Shown: positions 22,014 to 35,250, counted from the first letter of the stretch. The stretch is DNA of 64,000 bases from Denticeps clupeoides (GCF_900700375.1 NC_041713.1:20115464-20179463), one strand, 5' to 3'. Notes: generated by a model not told the origin, from the letters alone. Translations and numbers: made by a program.

Positions 22014-25000
22014 TCACCACTTGATGTTGAGGCTGTTGGTGGTCTTCTCCACTGCGTGGTACTCTGTATGCAGGAGCTGGCGCGCTCGCTCCTCCCCCAC
22101 GCCGCGCAGCCACGTCTCGTACAGCTGCGCCGCACGGGCGTCCACCTCTGGGGCCGTCACGGGCACCGCCCTGTACAGCTCCTCCACCTGCTGCAGCAGC
22201 TCCTTGCCGGCCCGCTCGGCCGGGGCCTTCAGCTGGCCACCCCCGTTCAAGCACCCTGCGCGGACACAGCAGCCGTTAGAAACGGGGCTGCCGTTTCGCA
22301 CCTCTGGACAAACGCGGCTCTCAACTCACCTGACGGACATGCCATGACCTCCACAAAATGGTAGGGTGACTTCCCCCTCTTAAGCTTCTGAACCAGGTTC
22401 TGGATGTTCCTGAAGCCGTTCGTAACAGCAAAGCGCAGCAGGACCGTTCCATCCTTCTCCAGGGTGACCTCTTGGAAGTCCTTGTTCCTGAGGGAGACAT
22501 TAACCATTCTTACCCATTCCCATAATTTCCAGCTCATGGTTCATCTGTCCACAGAAATTACAAACCTCCAAACAGATGAGGGGCTAAAGCAATCACTCAA
22601 GAGGACTTTTCTTTTGTCCCAATCCCACCTCTATACTGTCAGTATACAGTATGTACAAAAACCAAAAGTTCCTTCCAAACCAAGGCAACCGGCTTAACTT
22701 GTGCAAGAGGGGAAGAACGTGTCACCTTACCACCCAATACAGTCTACTTTACATTTGTTTGTGAGGTATTGGCGGGACAGCCCAGACAAGAAAAACGAGC
22801 ATGTGCAGCAGCCTATGGAAAGGGAAGCCTACATTCCAGGAGAGTGAAGCTTTCCACCTTCAACACATTCCATACATTAACTCATTAGTGCACACGGCCA
22901 GTTTACAGGCGACCCACTACAGTCATTACACGGGACAAAGACAAAAATGTAGAGCTCCAGGGATATAGATTCTGTATCCCTGGAGCGCTATAAAATATAG
23001 ATATATTAAGATGCCAAGTAAAACCTGGTTCAGAAAAAACATAATTTTCTACATTTACGACATTTATCAGATGCCCTTATCCAGAGCGACTTACAATCAG
23101 TAGTTACAGGGACAGTCCCCCCCTGAAGACACTTAGGGTTAATGGTAGTAAGTGAGATTTGAACCTAGGACTTCTGGTTCATAGGTGAGTGTGTTACCCA
23201 CTAGGCTACTACCTCCCATGTTCTACTGGACTTACTTGAGTGTTTTGTAGGTGAGCTCCTTCACATCCACACCAAACAGCTGTCTGGCAGCATGAGTGTA
23301 GACATGATGAAGATAACCACCTGAACCACTTCCAGCATGGCCTAAAAACTCATCCTCACACACACAACTGAACCTTCACACCCACAGGCAAACGAATAAA
23401 CATCGAAATGTTCATCACAGTTCATATGTAGAATCTCAGCATGCGTAAAGTCGTTTAGTACAGAAGACAGACCAACATTTTGTCTAAAGGTGCTGGGTCT
23501 ACGTCCTTCAGAGAGACACCCTCTTCCTCAAACATCTTCATGACTTCGCCTGCAACACACACACTTGATAAACTAGGTTGTCTTCTTTCCTTCTAATTTT
23601 TTTAATAAGTATGTTTAGTCTACTGTAACGTACCGGAGGTGATGACACAGTCCACCTCTCGGGTGTCGGCCTCTGCGAGGTAAAAGTCCGGCCGGGACGC
23701 CTCCAGCTTCTTGTCGTAGCACGGCATGACGGTCACATGGTAAATGTTCTGAGGGGTCAGGCCCTGCAACATGGCACTGTGATCAGCTGCGATCGAAGAG
23801 AACGGCTTTAATGAACGGACACCGGATCTACCTGCTCGCCTGCCAAGTGGTTCTTCACCAGGGACCCCATCATCTGCTGGGGAGAGCGAGTGGTGCTGAT
23901 GTAGGGAAGGATGAAGTCTCCGTGAGTTTTCTCAGCATAGCAGATCCACCCTGTTTAACATTCATCATCTCTTATCCAGGTTAATGAAATGCTTTTCTGA
24001 ATAGATAAAGTCAGAATAGAACTTCTTGTGCCTCACACTAAATTTTAACACCCCTTACATCGGAAAACATATTGAGAAGTGAGTCTTCACCATAGTCATA
24101 ATATAGACTTAATTGCTAAACATATTGGGATGCCTTACAAACCATTGAACTCCCAATCACTTCCATGGGTACAGGTGTATAAAACCAAGCATGTAGGGAT
24201 GCAGACTGAAGCAGTTGGGAACAGTGAGAACAGAATTTTAACCCCACCCCTCACCGCCTGTAACAGGCGTTTCACTGTCTGCGTGGATATGCAAATAAAG
24301 GTTTTGGGTCCCCTAAAACACAGGTTCTGTGTGGACGCAGGACAAAATAGGTTAGAAAATGTCCTGCTTTCGTGCTTTACGTATAAAAAAAATCTGAGGG
24401 TGCGGGGTCAGCTCATGCTGAGAGACGCAGCGCACAGAAGGCATCAACTGCCAGAAAAGTGAATAGCTACAGTCTCCTGAACTTCGTGTGGCATTCAGAT
24501 TAGCTTAAGAACACTGAATGGCCTCACCCTGGTCTATATTTGTGCAGTCGCTTCGGTGACACTCACGATGGCCTTTGAAAAACAACCGGAACCAAGATAT
24601 ATTTTGGAAATGATGGAATATTGTAGTGCCTGTGCATCTACCTGGACATGCAGAGGACAGCATTGGTAAAGCCTTCTGATCCTCTTCCTTCCTATGGAAT
24701 CTTCTGATGAACTCCCGCTGGCTCTCCAGAAGGCTGAAGACACGACTGAAGCTGGTGTCAAATACATAGTGCACACCTGAAGCAAAATAAACTGTAAGTC
24801 AGGGTCCTTCATACTGCACTACTGTTAAAAAAAAAAAAGATGCGAGTGTGAAACAAAACTGAGCAAACATTCCATTTTAGGAACCAATGTGTATTGGTTG
24901 TCATATGGCACACCACAACACAGCACACGGTGACTCGTGAAATGTGTCCTCTGCTTTTGACCATCACCCTTGGTGAGCAGTGGGCAGCCATGACAGGCGC

Positions 25001-26459
25001 CCGGGGAGCAGTGTGTGGGGACGGTGCTTTGCTCAGTGGCACCTTGGCAGGTCAGGATTTGAACCAGCAACCTTCTGATTACGGGGCCGTTTCCTTACCC
25101 GCCAGGCCACCACTGCCCCAAAAATTACCCCAAAGACCTTGTCTAAGATAAGGTAGTTGAGAGAAGAATGATTATTGCTTTCATTACAGTAAATGAAGAG
25201 CCTAAAGGACTAAACTTTTTTGTTTTCACTCAACTGACCGAGATTTTTGAAAAATGAGGTCAGCCTCCTGCCGGCGTCGCTGCTGCTCATGCCAAAGTGT
25301 GCGGCCAGGGAGGCTCGGGACTGGGGTGAAATAGACACCACAACCACACGCTGCACACTACTGTTCTGCGGACCAGAAGAAAACAAACAGAGAATAAAAT
25401 AAAATTTTAAAAACACTATTACACAATTTTTAAAAAGCTAATTAACATGCACTACTGTCCCCATTTCATTCACATGGAGTCACATGACACTCTAGCTTTC
25501 AGTGTCCATATGCCTGATCTATGCAGATTATTTATACATTACTTCAATCTGTTCCCTTGCATTTGTTGACAATCGCTAGACCAGAGCAGAGACTTATTTC
25601 GAAAGGACAGGAAACAACCCTCAACCCTGAATGGACTCTTATTAGACTCAGGCCATATGCCTAGAACTTCAGGCGCATATGGTCAGTTTTGTGGGGAAAG
25701 CTGAGAAATGTGTAGAGCAGGGTTGCTTGATATGGCAGTTCTAAATTATACCAGGAGACACAGGTTCAAACCCCACTTACTACCATTGTGAGCAAGACAC
25801 TTATCCCCGAGTGTCTCCGGGGGGGACTGTTTCTGTAACTGCTGATTGTAAATAAATGCACTTTATTTTTCTATTTTCATGATCCTGTGGCAGGAGATGG
25901 ACCAGTAAGTGTATAAGGGTACCTGGTTGTGGTGCAGGACCTTGCGGAGCTCCTGGTGACTCTGCTGGGCGACGAGGACGCTTTCCGCCGAGGTGATGCA
26001 GCCGCTGCAGGCCAGACAGTCGTCCAGGGTGATCTTCGCCCGTTCCAGCTTCTGCCTCCCTCCGTCCTGCTCACGGGACACGCGGAATGAGCGGAGTGAC
26101 GCGGCGTGTATTCCCACGCAGCGTGTATTCTCACGGCACGGCCAAACTCACCGAATCGACCTGAAAATAACTCCCATCGTCCTCGATCCGGATCTTAGCC
26201 AGGGATGCGCCCCGCTTCTTCTCGACCTTCACAGGCTGCACGCATTCCTGGAACACAGCGAATCGAACTCGTTGACAGCCTCGACACCGCCACCCTCCAC
26301 TGTCCCCACAATCTTATATCTACCGACAACCACTCTAGACGAATCATTATTTTACAATGCAAAAGCCCAGGAGGTTGTAACATTGAACCCTACCTGAGAG
26401 GGAGTAATGAAGTCATCCAAATCAGTCAACTGCAAAACGCCACTGAAGCGCGCCGCCAT
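22014..26459 (-). CDS. ciao3: Cytosolic iron-sulfur assembly component 3 (CIAO3/NARFL/IOP1, 11 exons)
   Basis: Exons in order: 26459-26394, 26247-26152, 26066-25923, 25365-25239, 24776-24642, 23950-23832, 23763-23634, 23549-23473, 23354-23236, 22487-22330, 22255-22014. All phases agree, giving 470 residues (human 476). The start [18 protein letters not shown] fits. Cysteines for the N-terminal cluster are in CLACSGC. The hydrogenase-like cluster region is seen in [33 protein letters not shown] and [13 protein letters not shown]. The protein ends NSLNIKW; a C-terminal tryptophan is conserved in the family. CIAO3 links early Fe-S scaffolds to the CIA targeting complex. Exon 8/9 is read as [19 protein letters not shown], using GTCTGT as donor, the weakest site in the model. 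The gene diverges from hexd. Confidence 0.95.
22740..23040. other. ciao3 intron 9, no clear element
   Basis: Nothing coding or recognisable is seen between exon 10 and the SINE at 23050. Confidence 0.4.
23050..23215 (-). repeat. SINE family A in ciao3 intron 9
   Basis: Minus orientation on the plus strand, with TACGACATTTATCAGATGCC tail and CATAGGTGAGTGTGTTACCC head. A stretch between AGGGTTAA and TGGTAGTAAG is lost relative to the copy at 5095. Confidence 0.8.
24010..24300. mobile_element. Possible DNA-transposon remnant in ciao3 intron 5
   Basis: Contains CAATCACTTCCATGGGTACA and AAACCAAGCATGTAGGGATG, words I associate with a dispersed fish DNA element whose transcripts start near a CATCTAGGCATGCAGACTG motif. 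Ends were not found. Confidence 0.35.
24895..25122 (-). repeat. SINE family B, near full length
   Basis: Minus orientation. The head is at the right (GGCCTGGCGGGTAAGGAAAC on the minus strand) and the tail with GTGCTGTGTTGTGGTG at the left. Reference copy for the family, in ciao3 intron 4. Confidence 0.85.
25740..25862 (+). repeat. SINE family A, truncated
   Basis: Keeps CAGGTTCAAACCCCACTTAC and GGGGGGACTGTTTCTGTAAC but lacks the first part of the head and most of the tail. It ends just before ciao3 exon 3. Confidence 0.75.
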
Positions 26460-27745
26460 ACTGGCCAGGTGCCGTAAAGCGAGCGCCTTGTCGTAAAACA
26501 TTGTGACGTAAACGTAGGTTCGTTTCAAACGCACAATTAATGAGCGCCTGTGTACGCAAAAGGACACAAAATGCGTAAAATTACTGTAGAATCACCCTGA
26601 GCACCCCCCTGGACCTGTACGCAAATGTCTCACGCATGAAGTCTTAGTTTCTATGGTTTAATCTCGAAATTTGATGTCAGATGTTTTGAAAGTACTTTTA
26701 TCAAAGATGTTACTAATCATTTAACTTCATCGATTTTTGAAACCGAAATATACTTTCACCTAGAGAGAAATGCAACTGTTTATGCACGTCAAGTCGATCG
26801 TGAAAGGATTCCTATTCTTTACCGTTTATAGCAAGGGACTCGTTAATTTCAAAGGCTTTGTAGAAACCATTTAAATAATATTTATTCGTCATACTGACAA
26901 AATAATAAAAGATAATGAGAAAATAAAAAAGATTGATTTCATCCCTAATTATGTACGCCATTGTATTTTAGAAGAATCTGATGAAACGATGCATTTCACA
27001 TTACAGGGGTAATCATAACTCAACAAACCATAATCTGTCACAATGTGATATGTAAGAATTGAATTACTGGGATATTTAATGTTGTCTCACTCGAATCCAC
27101 ATTCATATAGTTTTCTAAGACATAGAAAGAAAGAGACGGGAGGCGTTGAAATTTACATTCAACTAGTGACGAATCAACAACGACGATTCGCAGGTTGGAC
27201 TGTCTGACTTCGTGGTGGATGTATTAGCATGAACGGCGCGCTGCGTGACACTTGAACCTACTTGAACGCCACGTGACCGTAACAGCGGTAAAACAACACT
27301 GTCCCAGGATCGATAAGCATCGCCGTGTCGCCGCCCTCACTGATGACATCTCACTCCGGCCTCTTCACCTCCCACAGTTGGATTAGACTTCTGTCTGGAA
27401 ACGCGTGGACTTGACTGCTGACAAGTGGCTGCGGCGCATGCGCGTTGTTCTGCTTTGCAGTAAATTCGTTCTAAATCTAAATGTCCGGTTTCCTGTTCTC
27501 GACTGGGGATAAAAGAAAAAAGAAAAATGTTTCATTTAATTTAATATTCATCGGTGACATTGGTGCACATTTAATTTTGTTTTTATTTCACTGTGGAATC
27601 CTGAATGTAAAGGGTGTGCACTGATGTCGTGTTTGTCAGGCATGAGTTCATTTTTTAAATTACCTTACCCAGACATGTGGGTTTGACATGCTGAAGTTCA
27701 TCCTGTAAAAAAATGTATGACGTCATTCTGGTGTCTGCCTTTCAG
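26460..27745. promoter_or_regulatory. Divergent ciao3/hexd spacer with likely promoters
   Basis: The 1.3 kb between the two start codons includes a more GC-rich segment at about 27200-27440 (ACGCGTGG, GGCGCATGCGCGTTG) that could hold the hexd first non-coding exon and promoter; hexd coding begins after an acceptor at 27745, so an upstream exon must exist. The rest is AT-rich and empty. Confidence 0.5.
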
Positions 27746-27755
27746 ATTGATCACC

Positions 27756-30700
27756 ATGTTAAACTCTATTTCACTAAGGTTGCTGAGGCTTTTGGTTGTG
27801 GCTTTGGTGGCTTTGATGATAATGAAATTTTTATTTTGGAGGTAAGCACGAGTATCCACTACTCTAGCAACTGTTTTGCGGTTACAGTCGTCTCATTCAC
27901 ATATTAGCGAATTAATCAGAGGGTATTACATTTTCAACATTACATACATTCTACAATTAATAAAATTATATATTATCTATGAATTTAATCCTCCAAAATC
28001 TGTGTGATGCTATGCATTGTGTGTTTTATAAGCACATTCACACCATTGTACATATATACATGATTATAATGTGTTTAAAATATAGAAACATATTACTGAT
28101 TAATTTCTTGACAGAGTTGTGCAGTATAGGGAAGCATCCGTTCCCTTCTAGATAATGACTTGCTCATTAAGGTCATGCTTCAGTACCACAGCAGAACTGG
28201 TCATACTGCATTCAGTGTACTAACATTCCCACTGTAAAGACATCCTAACCACTCTAAGGACACTCTAAGTACGATTCTACCACCATCACATTAGCCTTAA
28301 TATAAGTAACGAACAGTGAACAGTGCATAATTTTTCCAAATTTGTTATGTTACAGTCTTATTCCAAAATGGATTAATTTCCTTTTTTCCATTCTACACAC
28401 AAAACCCCATAATGACAATGTGAAAAATAATTACTTGAGGTTTTGGCAAATTTATATAAAAAAAATGAAGTTCAATATTGAGCTCAGGTGCCTCCTGTTT
28501 CTGCTGATCATCCTTGAGATGTTTCTGCAGCTCAATTGGAGGATTATCTCGAGGGACAAATCTGAGGAAGGTTACAGAAAATCTTCTGCAGCTTTGAAGG
28601 TCCCATTGAGCACAGTGGCCTCCATCATCCATAAATGGAAGAAATTCAAAACCACCAGGACTAGTCCTAGAGCTGGACGGCCACCTAAACTGAGTGGTCA
28701 GGGCAGAAGGGCCTTAGTGAGGGAGAACCCGATGGCCACACTGTCAGAGCTCCAGAAATCCTCTGTGGACAGCCATCTCTGCAGCAATTCAGCAAACAGA
28801 CTTGTATGGTAGAGTGGCACAACGATCCTAAGCACACTGCCAAGATTTCAAAGGAGCGGCTTCAGGACGACTCTGTGAATGTCCTTGAGTGGCCCAGCCG
28901 TAGATCAGACTTGAATTGGATTGAACATCTCTGGAGAGATCTTAAAATGGCTGTGCACCAACGCTTCCCATCTGGGTGCTGCAAAGAGGAATGGGCAAAA
29001 CTGGCCAAGGATCGGTGTACCAAGCTTGTGGCATCACATTCAAAAAGACACCAAGCAGTAATTCATAAAAATAAATTCAGAATAAGATTGTAACATAACA
29101 CAATGTGGGAAAAGTGATCCTCCATGAATACTTTCTGGATGCACTATATCTTAATGATTATGTTGGTAATGAGAGTAACTTCATTTACTTTCAGCACTAC
29201 AAGCCAAGGTTGACAAAGATCCATAATAAAATACACACAAATAATCTCTATGACATCACATGTTCACGGATACACTACCGGTTAAAAGTTTGGACGCACC
29301 TACTTTTTGGAGGTTGTGGAGACTAAGAAGGAGCCATTTTGAAGAATCTAATACAAAAATTTTATGTGGCAGGAGAAAGTGAAGCATGTTTGAACTTCAT
29401 GACTCCTTTTTTTTCCCCTCAAGAAAAGCCGATTCATGAGATGCGCATTAACATGAGTGAATGATAAGAAAGTGTTCAGCACAAACCTTCTTTAGGACTG
29501 TTGGAAAACCACTTAAGGTGGTGGAGAGAAGCCAGGAGTATGAAATGCTTGCCATGTCTGCAATTTTTCATTTGTTTATTACATATCCTTATGTCTGTTA
29601 TTTCCACGTGTTCAGTTATGTTCTATAATGTAAAAAATGCAAGAGTCATAAATAAGTAGGTGCGTATTGTGAGTAGTGTGTATATCATTTATTTCATTCA
29701 TGTCGCTGGCGTGTGTTTCTCTTTTAAATTGATGAACAGTTGTACAAAAGTAGAGTAGAAAAGCCTAAAGTTCATTTGTGATATTATTATGAAATACACT
29801 AAAATACATACACCGGCCCAGTGCGAGCACAGTCCTTTTTATTCCACATTTTGTGATGACATTTAGTGTTTGTAATCTTTGTAGAACAGAGAATGATGGG
29901 TCTTCCAGGGCATCCTTTAAATTCTGGAAAGATGACAACTCTCCAGGGACAGAATTAGGTCTTCGACAGGAAAATGAATTCCTCTCAGCAGAAAGCAAAG
30001 CTGATTTGTCACTTAAAAGAACAACTAATAAAGCTGCTGTTAAGAAAGCATCAAACGGAGTGAAAAAACTGGTGGACAGACCGCTTACCAACAAGTCTCC
30101 TCAAAGGATGGTCCACCTGGACCTGAAAGGTGCAGCACCCAATTTGAAATATCTTCAGGAGGTTGGAGCCTTATTGTCATTATGTAAGATATTTATTTCT
30201 AATCATTTCCATCCTTTAAAAAGTTCTCATTGTTTGATCTGACAGATCTTCCCTTTATTTTCCACCCTGGGGGCTGATGGAATTTTGATCGAGTACGAAG
30301 ACATGTTTCCCTACGTTGGAGAGCTGAAAATCGTCAGATCTCCGTTTGCCTACAGGTGCCTTCTGGTTAGTGATCATTTGCCCCATCACTGGGACAGTGG
30401 AGAAACTGATTATCCTTTCGCTCTGTGTGAAACAGTGCAGGGGACATCGAGGAAATTAAGAGACTCGCAAAACTCAACAACCTGGAACTTATTCCACTTG
30501 TTCAAATTTTTGGACATCTTGAGGTAATGGACCATGATTAGTCCACACATTACCTCTGCCTTTACTCTGCAAATAAGGAGATATTCTTGCTCGTCCTCTT
30601 TGTCGTAGTTTCATATGCACCTCTGATCCTCTCTCTCGGACAGTTTGTTCTGAAACATGAAAAATTTTTCCATCTGAGGGAAGTTCAAAATTTCCCGCAA

Positions 30701-33700
30701 AGCCTGAACCCACATGTGCCGGGCTCCATGGAGATTGTGACAGAAATGCTGACTCAGGTCATGAAGGTGCATCCTGAGGCGCAGTGGATCCACATTGGAG
30801 CAGATGAGGTCAGTTTGTGTAGATTGTAGAAATTTGCATGCTCTCCAGGAACATTCCAGCGCCATCTTACATGCAGTTGATCTGCTATATTTGATTCAGT
30901 CGTTATGCTCAGTTGCTATAAGCAATATTTTATTCAGTAGCTGACAGTGCATTTGGGAATATTATCATATGTTGAAATGTAAAAAGGTTAAATGGCAATG
31001 AAAGTTGCTAGCTATCTTGCAGATTTGCATCAGAGGAATGTTGGTTGCCCTGCCCCACTGCATTTCAAGGATAGAAAAAAAAAAGTTATGGCAAGCATGA
31101 CTTTACATTCTAATTGTAAAGTTCTAAAGTTTTGTATGGAGATAGTTTAGTTCCAAAAGTAACAAAAAAAATATTTCTTGATTCTGCAACAAATGTAACA
31201 AGATTCAAACATCTAATTTCCGACTGTCAACACGGACCGCCTGGTGTCTGGACATAAACTGGATGCAAGAACGCGATCTGAAATTCTCTGAACAGGTTCA
31301 CTGCAGAATAAAGGTCAACGTGCAGCAGGAATCATGAGTCACATAGATTATCTTTGCAGTAGCCTAGCGGTTATGAACCAGAAGACCACAAAGGCACAGG
31401 TTCGAACCCCACGTACTACCATAGATGAAAATGCAAATGCAAATGTAAATGCAATCTTGATATTTGGGTTTTCAAAACTCCTATGTCTGGCCTTGGGTGA
31501 CTCCCTGCTCTGCACCAAATGTCCCAGGATTGTCACGGCTCTGACAGGCGTCAGAAGCTGATTCAGATTAAGCATTTATGAACTTACATGCTAACAAGAA
31601 ATGATTTCTTGCTATTTTGCTCTAGTTGGCAGCCCACTATATTTTTTCTATAAATATATCTTTATATTTTCCGAAATGTGCAATGTTGCTGAGCACCATG
31701 CTCAGCACTGTCTGCATGCATATTATTAGTTTCACGAACCTGGTTTCACTGTAGGTGTATAACCTTGGAGAGAGCCAGGACTCAAAGAACTGGCTGGACA
31801 ACCACAATGGGGACATTGGAATGATGTTCCTTAACCACGTCTCAGTGGTGGCAAAGTTCATAAAAGAAAAAAGGTCGAAACTGAATCTGCTTATGTGGGA
31901 TGACATGCTTCGGAAGATAAGCTCTGCTACTATAAAAGGCACAGTATGAATCTGAGGTTTTGTTTTCTGAATATTTGTTTTTCTGAATCTTTAATTATTC
32001 ATCATCATTCTTATCTTTCATCTACCTGAATCTTTATCTGAACCAATTTTCTTTTCGTTTTAGAATCAGGTTTGCCAGCCCTCGTAAGTCCTGTAATTTG
32101 GAGCTATGTGCCAGAATTGCATACTGATATAATAGGTAAGTGTTTGGGGGGGTTATATATACACACACATACATACATACTGGTTTCTGCACTACTTTAT
32201 GGGTGGAAAACAGGCATAGATTACGGCTGATCAGAGAGAGGTGAATTTCATTCGTTGATTTTCTGATTGACTGGAACACTGTGTTCTTGTGTTCTTTTGA
32301 TGTTCTGTTGCAGCCAGTTGGATAACAAATTATCAGAAGGCAGGCTTCCAAGACATATGGTTTGCCAGTGCATTTAAAGGAGCTTCAGGTATAGATCGAA
32401 GGTGGACACCGTTACAGCACCATCTTCAGAACCACCTTTCCTGGATAAAGGTTATGTCCAACATGACCAAATTCTCTTCCATACATCTGCAAGGCTTTAT
32501 TCTCACAGGCTGGCAGAGGTATGAATGCGCCCTGAAGTATAGAATGTGTGCTATCCATCTTGTCCATGGTTTGGTTGTGGTTACTAAGCACCTTGGATGG
32601 AGGAGTTGAAGAACTTTCTTGAGCCTTTTTTAGGCATAAGATGCTTTGTTGTTTTGCTTAGCTATTTTTTTTTATTTGTTATCACATGCAATTCACTTGA
32701 ATACAGCAATGTTAGATCTGTTCAAATAATATGTAAAATTATTGTCAAACCTTTAACCTCCCTTTTCAGGTATGGCCACCACACAGTACTGTGTGAGCTT
32801 CTTCCAGTAGCCATACCCTCACTTGCAATCTGTCTGCAGACCCTCAAGCATGGTAGGCCCAGTTTTTACTAAATTCAATTTATATACCTGACTCCCCTCC
32901 AGTCAAAAACACTTTTAATCAAGGACTTGGCTTAACCCATGAATGGGAAACTGATCTTAAAATATTTTACTCAATAGTCAATGTTAAATGTTAACTTAAT
33001 ATAAAAGACAATATTCATGATAATATTCATGATAAAGCTGACTTTTTGTGGGTTTTCTTTTTGGCAATGTGTCAGGTTCATTCAATAAAGAGGCGAGAGA
33101 AGAGGCTAATCTCAAACTGGGTTGTATAATCCACCTGAACAAAGACCTGTGGTAAGAGAGTGCGGTAATATTACATACAGGACTGTGTTGCTACATATGC
33201 AGCAGAAAATGTCTGTTCATTCATCCGCAGTGAAGGGGAAACTGCATTTTCTGGAGCGCAGCTTTACCATATGGTGCACCACATCCACTCAAAATTCTAC
33301 CGTGAGGTAGAAAAGGCTACCACAGACCGGTAAGTATGAGCATTCTCACGTACATTTCAAAACTTCCCCTGTGCTTCAGGGACAGTCCATGATTACGCTT
33401 GCCAGGAAGGTTAGGTCCTTAAAAAGAGGGATTCTAGGGATAACTACATTTACCGGTTTTGATATCCTTAGTAGCTACACATTATAAAAGAATATAGATG
33501 AAAGTGACATTAATTCTCCATTGATTACCAATTTTTCTCTTACTTTCTGTGTTTTTGTAAATATAGCCTCATCAGAGGAACCTTCAGTCGGTATAACAGG
33601 AAATACAATTATGCAAATCCTCGATATGTGGGGTTCTTCAAAGACAATCTACAAATGTGAGTAATTAATGTTCCTCTCTGCAATATTCATATTCACATTA

Positions 33701-34000
33701 ATAGTTTGTTGTCTACAAGTCACCCTCAAACAAAAACAGTCTACGGCTGCCTGTTGTTTTGTATCCGTATAGGACCTCAATATATTGCAATTTAACTGTT
33801 GTTTCAGGGTCCTGGACGGCTGGACTGTTTACATGGAGAGCTTCCGGGCACAAATGGAGGCGATCTTCTTCCCGGACACAGTGGAGGAGTGGATGGAAGA
33901 GAATGTTAACTACCAATTAGAACTTCTCCATGATCTCGTAGAAGATGCTGAGCGCATCATGAAACTCAATGGTCAGCCAAAATCACTGAAGACCAAATAA
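27756..34000 (+). CDS. hexd: Hexosaminidase D, GH20, with N-terminal membrane anchor (13 coding exons)
   Basis: Exons: 27756-27841, 29885-30161, 30246-30355, 30436-30523, 30644-30808, 31755-31938, 32064-32135, 32314-32518, 32770-32852, 33076-33151, 33231-33329, 33567-33656, 33808-34000. Phases agree, giving 575 residues. Exon 1 encodes a hydrophobic anchor ([19 protein letters not shown]) and exon 2 a linker before [18 protein letters not shown], where the shorter human HEXD begins. GH20 motifs follow: [26 protein letters not shown], and catalytic D-E in WIHIGADE (residues 241-242). WFASAFKGA and [11 protein letters not shown] come later. Family activity is beta-N-acetylhexosaminidase with galactosaminide preference. 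Intron 6 needs a GC donor (AAAG then GCACAG at 31939) to keep the frame. Confidence 0.92.
28318..29150 (+). mobile_element. Tc1-type transposon remnant in hexd intron 1
   Basis: Transposase pieces on the plus strand: an N-terminal helix-turn-helix part ([37 protein letters not shown]) at 28540-28790, then the C-terminal part ([33 protein letters not shown]) at 28806-29093. The middle of the gene, including the first catalytic Asp region, is missing. The ends show TGTTATGTTACAG at left and TGTAACATAACA at right as inverted repeats. Confidence 0.85.
29268..29665. mobile_element. Non-autonomous Tc1-like element
   Basis: Left end ACACTACCGGTTAAAAGTTT GGACGCACC is the usual tip of a teleost Tc1 family. 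Near 29655 AAGTAGGTGCGTATTG gives the reverse of the inner tip. The interior keeps a short transposase-like piece (ACCACTTAAGGTGGTGGAGA). Confidence 0.6.
31350..31460 (+). repeat. SINE family A, degraded, in hexd intron 5
   Basis: TTGCAGTAGCCTAGCGGTTA, GAACCAGAAGACCAC, GGTTCGAACCCCACGTACTA and a tail of AAATGCAAATG repeats; the core is deleted. Confidence 0.7.
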
Positions 34001-34038
34001 GTTTTCTGATGCCAAAACTCGAATGCCAAAGCTTGAAG

Positions 34039-34044
34039 AATAAA
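34039..34044 (+). terminator. Polyadenylation signal of hexd
   Basis: AATAAA 39 nt after the hexd stop, in GAAGAATAAAAATCCC. Confidence 0.65.
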
Positions 34045-34059
34045 AATCCCTCATTTAGT

Positions 34060-35130
34060 TCACTAGGACCTGATCTGTAGATACCATGTCCATAAAAAAA
34101 CAGGCCTTTTTAATCAAAATATTTCCTTAAAAGGAAGGTTTTTGCAGGCATTAACTGAATCGACAGTTTACCGCAGTGTGAAACATAGCGGTTAAATCAA
34201 GACTTCTGCAAAAGAAAAAGAATACCCCGGAAACAAAAGACATAGAATAGCATGACCTGCTCAGACAAAGTGAAACACATACAAAACACCCCAAAACAGA
34301 TCATGGCAGAAGGACAACCAGAGAAGGACAACCAACAATGGGACTACTTTCGTTGAAGCACTTGTGAATATTTTGGATACCCAAAAGATGCTAAGGGAGA
34401 AATCCAGGACCACGTCACCCATTTGCAGAGCTTGCAGAAAAAAGTTGCAGCCAAAGGGGGGGTTACAGATTCTACGTGAGAGACGGGGAGGGGGCTGGCT
34501 GGTATAGAATGCTGAAGCTGCCACAATTCGCCACTTAAGAAGCACGTTTTCTAAAACTGTGGCGTAAAATACGTATTTATACTATAAAAGGCAGCGTTCA
34601 AGCTGCCAGGAAAAAAAAGACAATAGCACAATCTGCTAAAATCTTCTCAGAACTGTAAAATCATATAGCCACTCTAAAAAAACATACCTTCTCTGGGATG
34701 AAATTTACATGGTAACTCCCATAAAGTGTCTGCAGATTCGCGAAATATAGTGTGGCGCTTGTTTCCTACGAAGCAGTGCTTTCTTGTTTTGTCCATTTTT
34801 TTTCATGTAAATACGAGAGACATGTTTGACCTCACACTAGAGAACAAGCCTCACCTTTAGCACACAGTGTTGCACTCAGGGCCAGTTAGAAAATGGTGTT
34901 TTAATCTGGTCTGGCCAACAGCTGGAAGCTGGAATTCCTTGTGTGTGTTTAAATGTTTTCCCAGTGAATTTGATTCCGATTCTGTTACTTATTAAGTTCA
35001 CAGGATTGTGTTGTTGTAAATTTTCGATTTGTTTGCATGTTTGTGCCATGGACACTTTTTTCCCTTGTGTATTGGGCAAGGTGATTCTACACTTTAAATC
35101 TATTCATTTGTAAAGTGAAGTCATTGTTAA
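34060..35130. other. hexd-e4f1 spacer, nothing recognised
   Basis: AT-rich, with a purine-rich antisense ORF at 34261-34545 that has no family resemblance. Confidence 0.4.
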
Positions 35131-35250
35131 ACACTGCAGCACAGCACACGGTGCCACAATGAAATGTGTCATCTGTATTTAACTATCACCCTTGGTAAAC
35201 AGTGGGCAGCCATGACAGGCGCCTGGGGAGCAGTGTCATGGAGCAGAGTC
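35130..35250 (-). repeat. SINE family B, truncated
   Basis: AGCACACGGTGCCACAATGA, then ACTATCACCCTTGGTAAACA and GTGGGCAGCCATGACAGGCG. The tRNA-like head is absent. Confidence 0.75.

Noticed and set aside
21888-22364. 158-codon plus-strand ORF
   Set aside because: Shadow of ciao3 exon 11 on the other strand.
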